Positions 5,575 to 13,372 of a stretch of 13,372 bases of DNA are shown here, in pieces. The position numbers were made by a program, and so were the translations under genes. The stretch comes from Flavobacteriales bacterium (lineage in GTDB: Bacteria; Bacteroidota; Bacteroidia; Flavobacteriales_D; Crocinitomicaceae). The stretch's first letter is position 1. The number at the start of each line of letters is the position of its first letter. Where the stretch lies: NCBI GenBank assembly GCA_947476515.1, contig CANJQZ010000031.1:1-13372 (forward strand), in the 5' to 3' direction. The notes below the pieces were generated by a model. That model was not told the DNA's origin, ran no database searches, and saw nothing but the letters and a program-made list of their open reading frames with translations.

Positions 5575-8500
5575 ATGAAAACAAAAAGTTTAATACTTGG
5601 CCTTGGAATGTTATGCCTTAATGCGGCGTCTTACGCTCAAGGTTTAACAGGTATCGTAGTTGAAAAATACTACTTAACAAACGCTGCTGACGGAGCAAAT
5701 GCTTTGGCAAATTCAGCATCAACTACTCTTAATACAGGTACAACTGTTTATCGAGTTTATGTAGATATGGCTGCTGGTTATAAATTCTCTCAAATTTACG
5801 GTAATGCTGCACACAATTTGAAAGTAAATACCACTACCAACTTCTACAATGATCCAAACTATGGTGTATCACTTAACCCTGGTACAATTTCAATCGTGAA
5901 TGTTAAGAAAAACACTGCAATGATTGACTCTTATTTCACAACTGGTGGAACAGCAACAGGTAAAGTAGGTGTGCCAAAAACAGAAGATACAGATGGAACT
6001 CTAGGTAATACACAAAATATATTAGCGAACAACGCTGGTGGTTGTTTTGGTTTACCAATTATGGGTACAAGTGGTCAAGATGGAATGGTTGCAAGTTCTA
6101 CCGCTACTTATGTAGTTCCTAATGCACTCGGTTTAGGTTCTATACTTGACTGTTTAGATCAAACTGTTGGAAATTCAATTACTATAACAAATGGTTCAAT
6201 TGCCGCTTTAGGTGGTATCGTTGGAGCTACAACTTCTAACATGGTTCTTGTTGGTCAATTTACAACCAATGGAAATTTCAGTTTTGAATTAAATGTTCAA
6301 TTGGTAAATATCGCTACTGGATTGGCTGAAAATTATGTTGCATCTAATCCAACAGGATCAGAATTGACACATGCATCTTTAATATTAACAGCAAACACGG
6401 CTCCTACAGTTTCTATTACAGCTCCAGCAAATAATGCTAACATTATTACAGGAACAGCTGTAAGTATCACTGCTAATGCAGCGGATGCAAATGGTACAGT
6501 ATCTCAAGTTGAGTTTTTTGTTGATGGTACTTCAATAGGTGTTGACGCTACTTCACCTTATGCAGCTTCTTATACAGCAGCAGTTGGTTCTCATAACATT
6601 ACTGCTCAAGCAAAAGATAACGATTGTGCGGTTACAACTTCATCTACTGTTGCAATTACTGTTGCCAATAACCAAGCGCCAACTGTTTCAGTTTCTGCTC
6701 CTAGTTCAGCAACTGCTGGTGCAAGTGTAACTTTCACTGCAACAGCAGCAGATGTTGACGGAACTGTTGCTCAAGTTGAGTTTTTCGTAAACAATACTTC
6801 AGTTGGAGTTGACAATTCATCTCCTTATTCAATGGCTTATACTCCATCAATTGGAGCTGGTCAATTGGTAAAAGCTGTCGCTACAGATAACTTAGGTTTA
6901 ACAGGAGTATCTACCAATGCAACTATGAATGTTGTTGGTAACAACCCTCCTACAGTATCTATTACTGCTCCTTTAAGTTCAGCGGCTTATATCGCTCCAG
7001 CAGTGGTAACAATCAATGCTACAGCAGCTGATAATGATGGTACAGTATCTCAAGTTGAATTTTTTGTAAACAATGTTTCTGTTGGTGTTGATTTATCTTC
7101 TCCTTATACAGTAAACTGGACAAGTACTCCAGGAAATAAAACAATTGTTGCAAAAGCTACGGATAACAATTCAGCTATTACTACTTCGGCTACCCTTAGC
7201 TTAGTAATTGCAGATCCAAATGCATTACCATATGCTATCCAAAGCAACACTCAAAACTGTGATGTTCCAACATTCTGTATTCCTTTAGCTGTTGCTCTTG
7301 CTAGTCCAATTGATAATGTTAAAGGTTATGATGTTATATTGAACTATGACAATACAAAGTTAATTCCTACAGGAAACATTACTGTATTTAACGATTTGAC
7401 AACTGCTAGTTATGTTGAAACAGCCTATTCAATCAATGCACCAGTGAATAATGTAGGTAGTATGAATATTTCAGCTTTCTTTAATGGTACTGCACCAAGT
7501 TCAGCTGAATTTCAAGGTACTGGAAAAATCTTCTGTGTTGAATTTGCAAAATCAAGTAACTTTAATGCTACAGATTCAGCAGTAGTTTCAATTAGTTTTT
7601 TACAAGAAAGTTATATCACAGGTGTAGTTTCTAAATCTGCATCATCTGGAAAAGCATATTCTGTTAAAAACGAAAACTATATTGGAAATTTAAAGTTCTG
7701 GTTAGACAACAGTCCTATAGTTTATGACAATTCTCAGCCTAACAACTATTTGGTAACCAATATCTATGGTATGACTGGAACAACTGTGAACAACCCAAGT
7801 ACTCCAGTTAAACCAAATTTAAGTGGTTCTTTCACACACAACTTAACCAATGGATTAAATTTAAAAATTGACAGAAACATCATCAATACCAATTCTGTTC
7901 AAATTTTAATTAATGCAGCGGATGCAGTTTTAGGAAAAACTTTATTAATCAATGGTGCATCTTTTGTTCCATCGGTATATCAAGTTCTTGCCTTAGATGT
8001 AAACTTAGATGGTGTTGTAAGTGCTGGAGATATTTCTCAAATCAAGCAGCGTGCTACTTTAAGCATTCCTGAATTTCAACAAGCTTGGAATTATTCAGCG
8101 GCAGGTGTTTCAAACGGTCAACCTTCTAGAGACTGGATCTTTGTTGATCAAACATCAGTTACTTCAGGAGCTGCTTACCAAATTTCAGCAACTTTCCCAG
8201 CGAATGATAATGTTGGATACTCTAAAGGTAAAGTGCCGATGGTAGGAGCTTCTTTAGCTGCGACAGTAACCAACTACTCAACTTGTCCAGTAATTACAGA
8301 AGAGACTTTCAAAGGAATCTTATTGGGTGATGTTAATGGTAGTTATGCAGCATATACTGCAGATGGAATCTTAAAATCTGATGATGGAGAAATAATCTTA
8401 GACTTAGAAAATGCTATAGTAGACGGTTCAACTGTTAAGGTCCCAGTTGTTTTAAGTTCAAAGTCTCCAGTTAATGCACTTGACTTAGCGTTTATGTTTA

Positions 8501-9000
8501 ATGAAGATAAATTATCTTTCCAAACGATTGAAGCGTTAAATAATGGAACAGATGCTGAGGATTTCTTAAATCCAAATGACAGAACTTTCAGATTTTCTGC
8601 CAATAACATGGATAATTTTGATCTAAACAGCAATGTTGCTATGGTAACTTTCGAAAGTAATGATGGTACCATTAACAAGAAAGATTTCAATTCTACTTTA
8701 GGATTACTTAACGGTAAACCAGTTCAAGTAACTTTTGCGAAATCTACTTCAATTGCTAATTATACAGATGTACTTAGTATTTTCCCTAACCCATCAAATG
8801 GAACCTTCAATATTGTTTTGAAAGAAACAGCAAATGTTCAAATAATGGATATCAATGGTAAAATATTGAAAGAAGTTGGTACAGTAAATGCAAATACTAA
8901 ACAAGCTATAAACCTGGAGAATGTTAGCGCAGGGGTTTATTTAATGCGTGTTTCTAATGAGCATTTTAGTTCAACACAAAGAATTGTTATTGAAAAATAA
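5575..9000 (+). CDS. Large multidomain T9SS surface protein with Ig-like and cohesin/dockerin-like regions
   Basis: This is a 1141-residue protein. I choose the ATG at 5575 because MKTKSLILGLGML opens a signal peptide cleaved before Gln22; upstream in-frame ATGs from 5527 lie in the hairpin. Residues 22-270 are the VEKYY domain shared with the protein at 98-1438. Residues about 274-545 hold three tandem Ig-like domains (Big_7 type), each with the core SQVEFFV or AQVEFFV then VGVD and SPY. Residues about 560-715 look cohesin-like (IPLAVAL, then VKGYDVILNYDNTKL). A calcium-loop motif, D808-x-N810-x-D812-G-x-V-x-x-x-D819, and GDVNGS (918-923) form a dockerin-like segment. A second cohesin-like region follows (about 939-1045, VKVPVVLSSKSPVNALDLAFMFNEDKL). 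A T9SS type A sorting domain ends the protein (about 1066-1141, FPNPSNG at 1070-1076). It has no visible enzyme site, and an adhesin or scaffold role is inferred. The domain names are pattern-based. Confidence 0.87.
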   Translation: MKTKSLILGLGMLCLNAASYAQGLTGIVVEKYYLTNAADGANALANSASTTLNTGTTVYRVYVDMAAGYKFSQIYGNAAHNLKVNTTTNFYNDPNYGVSLNPGTISIVNVKKNTAMIDSYFTTGGTATGKVGVPKTEDTDGTLGNTQNILANNAGGCFGLPIMGTSGQDGMVASSTATYVVPNALGLGSILDCLDQTVGNSITITNGSIAALGGIVGATTSNMVLVGQFTTNGNFSFELNVQLVNIATGLAENYVASNPTGSELTHASLILTANTAPTVSITAPANNANIITGTAVSITANAADANGTVSQVEFFVDGTSIGVDATSPYAASYTAAVGSHNITAQAKDNDCAVTTSSTVAITVANNQAPTVSVSAPSSATAGASVTFTATAADVDGTVAQVEFFVNNTSVGVDNSSPYSMAYTPSIGAGQLVKAVATDNLGLTGVSTNATMNVVGNNPPTVSITAPLSSAAYIAPAVVTINATAADNDGTVSQVEFFVNNVSVGVDLSSPYTVNWTSTPGNKTIVAKATDNNSAITTSATLSLVIADPNALPYAIQSNTQNCDVPTFCIPLAVALASPIDNVKGYDVILNYDNTKLIPTGNITVFNDLTTASYVETAYSINAPVNNVGSMNISAFFNGTAPSSAEFQGTGKIFCVEFAKSSNFNATDSAVVSISFLQESYITGVVSKSASSGKAYSVKNENYIGNLKFWLDNSPIVYDNSQPNNYLVTNIYGMTGTTVNNPSTPVKPNLSGSFTHNLTNGLNLKIDRNIINTNSVQILINAADAVLGKTLLINGASFVPSVYQVLALDVNLDGVVSAGDISQIKQRATLSIPEFQQAWNYSAAGVSNGQPSRDWIFVDQTSVTSGAAYQISATFPANDNVGYSKGKVPMVGASLAATVTNYSTCPVITEETFKGILLGDVNGSYAAYTADGILKSDDGEIILDLENAIVDGSTVKVPVVLSSKSPVNALDLAFMFNEDKLSFQTIEALNNGTDAEDFLNPNDRTFRFSANNMDNFDLNSNVAMVTFESNDGTINKKDFNSTLGLLNGKPVQVTFAKSTSIANYTDVLSIFPNPSNGTFNIVLKETANVQIMDINGKILKEVGTVNANTKQAINLENVSAGVYLMRVSNEHFSSTQRIVIEK
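6400..7205 (+). repeat. Three tandem Ig-like domain repeats
   Basis: Three units begin at 6400, 6676 and 6946, spaced 276 and 270 bases apart (92 and 90 residues). Each encodes PTVS(I/V)(T/S)AP, then a DGTV or NGTV turn, QVEFFV and a SPY motif. Units 1 and 3 share a 22-base identical run (6491-6512 and 7037-7058), which points to duplication or gene conversion rather than old divergence. Unit 1 has an extra Cys in DNDCAVTT. Confidence 0.85.
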
Positions 9001-9020
9001 TAATTTACTTTTTTAGTTCT

Positions 9021-9053
9021 GAAAGTCGTGGTCTTTGGCCACGGCTTTCTTTG
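9021..9053 (+). terminator. Intrinsic terminator after the large surface protein gene
   Basis: GAAAGTCGTGG pairs with CCACGGCTTTC (9021-9049), with one T-G wobble. The stem can extend inward by two pairs to leave a three-base loop. TTTGTTT follows. It begins 20 bases after the stop codon. The next start codon is only 23 bases after the stem, so any separate promoter for that gene would have to overlap it. Confidence 0.8.
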
Positions 9054-9072
9054 TTTATATAAAATTTAAGCT

Positions 9073-10320
9073 ATGAAAACAATTTTTACGACAATCACAA
9101 TCTTATTTCTAGTAGTGAGTAACTGCAACAGTCAAACGAACAAGCCACATACTGGACAAACAAAAGATCTTACAGACACCATGTTTTTTGACCTCAGTCA
9201 AGCCGTTTATTCGACAGTTGGAAGTGTAAATTACATTGAATTTCCCGTTTGGATTAAATCTTCTAGTACCCAAATCAGTTCTTTTGATTTTTGGCATCAA
9301 TTTGATTTGAATAAATTAACTTATGTATCTACCACATCATTACTGGTTGGATTGGATGCATTTTCAAATTTCAATGTAAACAATTCTTATTTAAGTAATA
9401 CGACATCGGGTTCCTCTATAACTTTTATTGTTCCTACCAATACGAATTTAATAAAAGTAAAATATAGCATCAATGGTAATTGCACTACCATATTACCTAC
9501 TGATTTCTTTAGTATTACAGCATTAATTGATGGGAATGTTTCCTCATCAAAATTTATTGAGGGACAAGGTGCTGGAATATCAATAAGCTCACCTACTCCA
9601 CATTGTTCCAATTCCAATATTGTGTTTAGTAGTGGAACGAGTATTTACGGGAAAGAAATTGCCACCTACTCTTGGGATTTTGGAAACAATCAAAATTCAA
9701 CTTTTGCAACAGATAGCACTACTTATTTAACAGACAGTACTTATCAAGTAGCATTAACGCTAACAACAGTAGATGGATGTACTTATAATTTGTTGGATTC
9801 AATTACCATTAATCCCTCCCCAATTTCAAGTTTTACTTACGAATGGAGTCAGAACTTAAGCTCTGTTGTTTTTACCAATACCAGCACTATTAACAATGGA
9901 AATATAAGTTCAAATTATTGGGATTTCGGAGATGGAACTGAGTCAACAGGATTTGACGAAACACACCCCTATGCTAGTGTTGGAATTTTTACGGTGAGTT
10001 TAACTGAGACTTCAGATTTAGGTTGTTCATCAACTTACACAGTAAATATTTCGAATACAGATGGATTAAATGAAAATAATATGCCCAACATATCATATTT
10101 CCCTAACCCTGCTAATGAAAGCGTTCATTTTTCAATCGAAAAAGCTGAGCGAATTTCAATAATTGATGCCTTAGGAAGAATTATCTATAGTGGAAGTCAA
10201 TATCTGTCTCCGAATGGAATTGACATCAATACCAAACAATTCAGCGCTGGGAAATATCTAGTGAAAATTGAAAATGATAATCTATTAGGGATCTTCCCAT
10301 TGATGATTTATCATGATTAA
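9073..10320 (+). CDS. T9SS-exported PKD-repeat protein
   Basis: This is a 415-residue protein with a signal peptide (1-20, before QTNK). Residues about 30-170 form a beta-rich region with VNYIEFPVWIKSS then SSFDFWHQFDLNKLTYVS. That pattern resembles the cohesin-like regions of the upstream protein. Two PKD domains follow (about 178-255 and 258-335), each with the core aromatic-WDFG: YSWDFGN at 199-205 and YWDFGDG at 282-288. The second continues with HPYASVGIFTVSLT. Residues about 340-415 are a T9SS type A sorting domain with YFPNPANES at 342-350 and AGKYLVKIEN. PKD domains usually mediate protein or glycan contacts on the cell surface; no enzyme domain is present. It follows a terminator after 23 bases and has its own terminator. 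Confidence 0.88.
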   Translation: MKTIFTTITILFLVVSNCNSQTNKPHTGQTKDLTDTMFFDLSQAVYSTVGSVNYIEFPVWIKSSSTQISSFDFWHQFDLNKLTYVSTTSLLVGLDAFSNFNVNNSYLSNTTSGSSITFIVPTNTNLIKVKYSINGNCTTILPTDFFSITALIDGNVSSSKFIEGQGAGISISSPTPHCSNSNIVFSSGTSIYGKEIATYSWDFGNNQNSTFATDSTTYLTDSTYQVALTLTTVDGCTYNLLDSITINPSPISSFTYEWSQNLSSVVFTNTSTINNGNISSNYWDFGDGTESTGFDETHPYASVGIFTVSLTETSDLGCSSTYTVNISNTDGLNENNMPNISYFPNPANESVHFSIEKAERISIIDALGRIIYSGSQYLSPNGIDINTKQFSAGKYLVKIENDNLLGIFPLMIYHD

Positions 10321-10367
10321 TTGATTTGTTGTTATAAGGAAATACTACTTTTCGAATTCTTAGTTAG

Positions 10368-10398
10368 AAGCACCAAATTAAATTGTTGGTGCTTTTTT
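10368..10398 (+). terminator. Intrinsic terminator of the central block
   Basis: AGCACCAA (10369-10376) pairs with TTGGTGCT (10386-10393) around a nine-base AT-rich loop, followed directly by a T-run to 10398. It lies about 50 bases after the PKD protein gene. This is the best textbook terminator of the window and closes the block that starts at 3520. Confidence 0.88.
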
Positions 10399-10517
10399 CA
10401 TTTATTCAACCAAGTTTCCCAAATAAAAGAAAAAACAAACTTGAAAATCTAATCATTAGCATACTCAATTCAAATGCTTTAAATTTAACTTATAATTTGA
10501 ACTAACTATATAGAATA

Positions 10518-11759
10518 ATGAATTGTATAAGAATAAAAAGTACTGTATTGCTTTATCTTATTGTGCTTTTGACTTTTAACAGTTGTAAAAATGAAAATAA
10601 AAAATCTAACCTTAGATTAAATAAGACGGAACAATATCAATTAGATATTATTGGGAAGGATAATTTTAAAATCTCCTTAATTCAAGATAGAATAGCCCAT
10701 CAAAAAAATGAGCAATGGAAAATAGTTGTTTCACATAGGAAAAACAAAACAATCAAAGTTATCGGCAAAACAGCCTTGTATAGAGCTCTCAACAAAATTA
10801 TATCGAATGATTATATCGCGCCTAAAAATGCTAAATACAGTTATCAAAATTCAAAATTTGAAGGGATTGAGGCTATTGAAGGGAATAAATTAGATACACT
10901 GAAATTTTCTATTGCATTGGATAAAGTAATATCAAAAAATAAGGAGGAATTAAATCTTTTAAATACCAATTGTTATATAAAACCTAACTTCTATTTAAAG
11001 GACCAAGCTACAATTGATGCATTAAAATTGATATATAAAATAATGAAAGTAGAAGTCTCCTATAATTTTGATAATCAAATAGTAAAAATTCCATCCACTT
11101 TATTTGCTAAATGGATCAAAACTGATGATCAAATGAAGGTTAAAATTGATGCCTCGCTCAGTTATAATTTCCTCGTGAAACTAGCAAAAGAGCACGATAA
11201 AATAATTCCTTCAATTCATTTTATTTCAAAAGAAGGCAATCCTGTTAGTCTAAGCAATTCAGAATTAGGGGACCGAATAGATATTTTTTATGAAAACAAA
11301 ATCTTGACAAATAACTTGCTTACGCTAAAGGATGAAGAAAGGAAACCAAAATATATCATTAAAAATATCTCCTTGAGTGCTTTGACTAGCAATCGAAATT
11401 ATGTTGAAATTGACCTGAAAAAACAAGTGCTTTATCTATTTAAAAATGACAGTTTAATTTTTCAAAGCGATCTCGTTAGTGGCAATGAATCTGCAGGAAT
11501 GAGCACCACTAAAGGAGCTTTTTTTGTGAAATATAAAGAGACCAATGCTTGTCTAGAAGGTCCTGGATATAAAACATATGTGACCTATTGGATGCCTTTT
11601 ATCAATGGGATTGGAATGCATGACGCGAGTTGGAGAAAATCTTTTGGTAAAGAGATTTATAAAACTTCTGGATCTCATGGATGTATCAATTTACCTCGAA
11701 CGAGCGCACAATATTTATTTCAAAATGTTTCTCCTGGAACAATTGTATTATGCCATTAA
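10518..11759 (+). CDS. Lipoprotein L,D-transpeptidase (PG_binding_4-like plus YkuD)
   Basis: L,D-transpeptidases make 3-3 cross-links in peptidoglycan or attach proteins to it. This 413-residue protein has a lipobox ending FNSC with Cys23, so it should be membrane-anchored and face the periplasm. Residues about 141-228 resemble the PG_binding_4 domain (TIDALKLIYKIMKVEVSYNF, then STLFAKWIKTDD, then FLVKLAKEHD). Residues 294-413 are a complete YkuD catalytic domain: VEIDLKKQVLYLF, then GPGYKTYVTYWMPF, H368 in GMHDASW, and the active-site motif S386-H387-G388-C389-I-N391, with C389 as nucleophile. The combination is best known from Firmicutes enzymes. The gene is separate from the block before it (197 bases and a terminator). 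A TATAAT at 10491-10496 is visible, but it does not match the usual Bacteroidetes promoter. Confidence 0.93.
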   Translation: MNCIRIKSTVLLYLIVLLTFNSCKNENKKSNLRLNKTEQYQLDIIGKDNFKISLIQDRIAHQKNEQWKIVVSHRKNKTIKVIGKTALYRALNKIISNDYIAPKNAKYSYQNSKFEGIEAIEGNKLDTLKFSIALDKVISKNKEELNLLNTNCYIKPNFYLKDQATIDALKLIYKIMKVEVSYNFDNQIVKIPSTLFAKWIKTDDQMKVKIDASLSYNFLVKLAKEHDKIIPSIHFISKEGNPVSLSNSELGDRIDIFYENKILTNNLLTLKDEERKPKYIIKNISLSALTSNRNYVEIDLKKQVLYLFKNDSLIFQSDLVSGNESAGMSTTKGAFFVKYKETNACLEGPGYKTYVTYWMPFINGIGMHDASWRKSFGKEIYKTSGSHGCINLPRTSAQYLFQNVSPGTIVLCH

Positions 11760-11834
11760 TTACTAATTTCTGAAATTGACTTTTTTATTCCGTCATTTAT
11801 TATCAAATAGCATGAACATTTTCATTGCAAAGTT

Positions 11835-11859
11835 GTAAACTAAAGTTTACTTTAAAGTA
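11835..11859. promoter_or_regulatory. Overlapping dyads before the MORN protein gene, possible operator
   Basis: GTAAACT and AGTTTAC form a 7-bp inverted repeat with a two-base centre (11835-11850). It overlaps a perfect 12-base palindrome, TACTTTAAAGTA (11848-11859). The unit AAAGT-TTACTT is also nearly repeated directly as AAAGT-ATTACTT. This lies 12 bases before the start codon at 11871, where a repressor could block transcription or initiation. No regulator gene is nearby, and AT-rich palindromes arise easily by chance. Confidence 0.4.
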
Positions 11860-11870
11860 TTACTTCAATA

Positions 11871-13372
11871 ATGAAATTATTATCAATTCTCTTTTTTTTA
11901 ATTTCAATCATCGCAAGTGCTCAAGGAGATTGTGACTTCAAGTATCAAAATAAAAAAGGGGGCAATTATATATTCTCCATTTATTATGAATCTGATTTAA
12001 AAACTCCTCTAAACGGAACATGTGAAAGACGATACAACGACAATAAAATCTTTGAAAAACGCACTTTTAAAGATGGTAAATTAACAGAAGAAGAATTGAA
12101 TTTTGAAAGTGGGGCAACAAAAATAAAAGTACATCCAGCCTGGAATATTCACGATACGGTCATCGCCACCATGGAAACGTATTGGGAAAATGGAAATCGA
12201 AAACAAAGCAGCATTTATTATTGGGATAAATCCAAGCGGCGTTGTGAAAAATATATCGATTATCATATCAATGGTAAACAAAGATTTGTGAGCTACTACG
12301 CCTATGCTAGATTGTCAGAAATCAATGAATATGACATCAAGGATTATCCACCCCATACAATTGATTACGATGGGTACACCACCCTAAGGGTTCCTTTTGG
12401 CAATGCACTGGAGTATGATGATAATGGTGTTTTAAAATCAAGGACATCACATCAACTTATATTGAATGGTGGACACGAACATTCCTCGAAACATGGCCCT
12501 TATGAAGAATATCACCACAACGGGAAGTTAAAAACAAAAGGATACTACAAAGATGGAGATCCAGATGGCGATTGGCTTATCTACAATTTTTTGGGTGCCA
12601 AAATTGAAGAACAACACTACCAGCGTAATATGAAAGTCAATACTTGGAAAGGTTGGTACGACAATGGAAATAAGCGCTTTGAATACATTTACGACACCTT
12701 GTCAAATTTCATTTTTCACCCCATCAAAAAAGAATGGAATGAGTCAGGAGTCTTAACCTTTCAAAGAACTATTGATAAATTAGGTAATGGATTTGAAAAA
12801 AAATGGTCCGATAATGGACTACTAATCCAAAGTATTGAATTGGTAAATAATTCCAAAGAATTGGGTTCAGATAAAACTTGGTATCCAACAGGGCAATTAA
12901 AATACTTCTTAAACAATCATAGAAATGCTGACACCACTTATGTAAGTTATTTTCAAAATGGCATCATGGAGGAACTTCATTTGAAATCAAAGTCAGAATT
13001 AACTGAATCGATTTTAAATAAAAATTGGAACGAGATTGGTGTGCTTTTAAACTCTTTATCAAAGATTACAAGTCCAGACAAATCGACGGTAGATTCCTAT
13101 GAATTTTGGTCCAACGGAAAAAAGAAGGTGCACACCTATCAATTGAATGACATGCGCAAGCAAGAAAAGTTCTTTGAAAATGGGAACTTGCAATCAGTAA
13201 TTCATTATTTGGGAGGTAAACTAAATGGTAGTGCAGAACATTTCGACAGTTTAGGAACCTTGCTTAGCCAATACGAATACTCCAATAATCTTCGAAATGG
13301 CTGGTGCAAGCGTTTTGATCATAAAGGAAAGTTAGTATTTGCTCAATATTATGAAAATGGTTGTTTGAAAAA
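11871..13372 (+). CDS. Exported MORN-2 repeat protein (3' partial)
   Basis: The frame is open from ATG 11871 to the right edge, giving 500 complete codons with no stop, so the true length is unknown. Residues 1-18 are a signal peptide (MKLLSILFFL, cleavage before Gln). The rest is rich in MORN-2 units, the YwqK type: an aromatic residue, then NG or SG, then K or L, then an aromatic-rich strand. Clear units include EEYHHNGKLKTKGYYKDGD (212-230), GWYDNGNKRF (261-270), EWNESGVL (288-295), WYPTGQLKYF near 339, FWSNGKKKVH (412-421) and FFENGNL, then WCKRFDHKGKL near the end. Such proteins are common in Bacteroidetes, often labelled as antitoxins of the YwqK family, but no toxin gene is visible here and the export signal argues against a cytoplasmic antitoxin. 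Function unknown. Confidence 0.87.
   Translation, partial: MKLLSILFFLISIIASAQGDCDFKYQNKKGGNYIFSIYYESDLKTPLNGTCERRYNDNKIFEKRTFKDGKLTEEELNFESGATKIKVHPAWNIHDTVIATMETYWENGNRKQSSIYYWDKSKRRCEKYIDYHINGKQRFVSYYAYARLSEINEYDIKDYPPHTIDYDGYTTLRVPFGNALEYDDNGVLKSRTSHQLILNGGHEHSSKHGPYEEYHHNGKLKTKGYYKDGDPDGDWLIYNFLGAKIEEQHYQRNMKVNTWKGWYDNGNKRFEYIYDTLSNFIFHPIKKEWNESGVLTFQRTIDKLGNGFEKKWSDNGLLIQSIELVNNSKELGSDKTWYPTGQLKYFLNNHRNADTTYVSYFQNGIMEELHLKSKSELTESILNKNWNEIGVLLNSLSKITSPDKSTVDSYEFWSNGKKKVHTYQLNDMRKQEKFFENGNLQSVIHYLGGKLNGSAEHFDSLGTLLSQYEYSNNLRNGWCKRFDHKGKLVFAQYYENGCLK

Noticed and set aside
6539..6730. A Leu- and Gln-rich open frame on the plus strand inside the Ig-like repeats
   Set aside because: It is an alternate frame of the real gene. 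Its composition follows from the repeated ACT/GCA codons, and it has no ribosome site.
6400..7205. Tandem repeat considered as a possible CRISPR-like array
   Set aside because: The units are about 270 bases, are coding and keep the reading frame, so they are protein domain repeats.
8343..8690. A 115-residue open frame on the minus strand
   Set aside because: It is antisense to the second cohesin-like region of a well-supported gene, with no recognisable motif or promoter.
12081..12281. Minus-strand open frame of 66 residues
   Set aside because: It lies opposite the continuous MORN-2 protein frame, which has clear repeat motifs and a signal peptide.
11871..13372. Toxin-antitoxin locus, because MORN-2 proteins are often called YwqK antitoxins
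   Set aside because: No toxin gene is in the window and the protein carries an export signal.

Overview
The window looks like the chromosome of a Bacteroidetes bacterium, probably in or near the Flavobacteriales. I infer this from four things: low GC, TAA as the main stop codon, weak AG-rich ribosome sites, and many exported proteins ending in the type IX secretion (T9SS) type A sorting domain. FISUMP lipoproteins, PKD repeats and MORN-2 proteins also fit. The genus cannot be read from this stretch. Every supported gene is on the + strand.

Left block (1-2863): a tight four-gene cluster with gaps of 3, 4 and 11 bases. It holds the tail of a probable outer-membrane beta-barrel protein, a T9SS-exported protein with a Cys-rich segment, a FISUMP-domain lipoprotein and a small beta-barrel protein. 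It reads as one cell-surface operon.

Gene-free stretch (2864-3519): 656 bases with REP-like palindromes, a G-rich hairpin element, short direct repeats, and a decayed 3' end of a second beta-barrel gene that resembles the barrel gene just upstream.

Central block (3520-10320): three large exported proteins, each followed by a hairpin. The first is a beta-helix-like protein ending in one EF-hand/dockerin-like motif with no T9SS sorting domain. The second is a 1141-residue protein. Its N-terminal domain is shared with the left-block protein, and it continues with three tandem Ig-like domains, two cohesin-like regions flanking a dockerin-like segment, and a T9SS sorting domain. The third has PKD repeats and a T9SS sorting domain. 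They may form a surface assembly; this is the most interesting idea in the window, and it is inference.

Right block (10518-13372): a lipoprotein L,D-transpeptidase with the architecture best known from Firmicutes, then an exported MORN-2 repeat protein that starts at 11871 and runs off the right edge. A compact set of overlapping dyads lies just before it.

No tRNA, rRNA, CRISPR array, intact insertion sequence or phage gene was seen.
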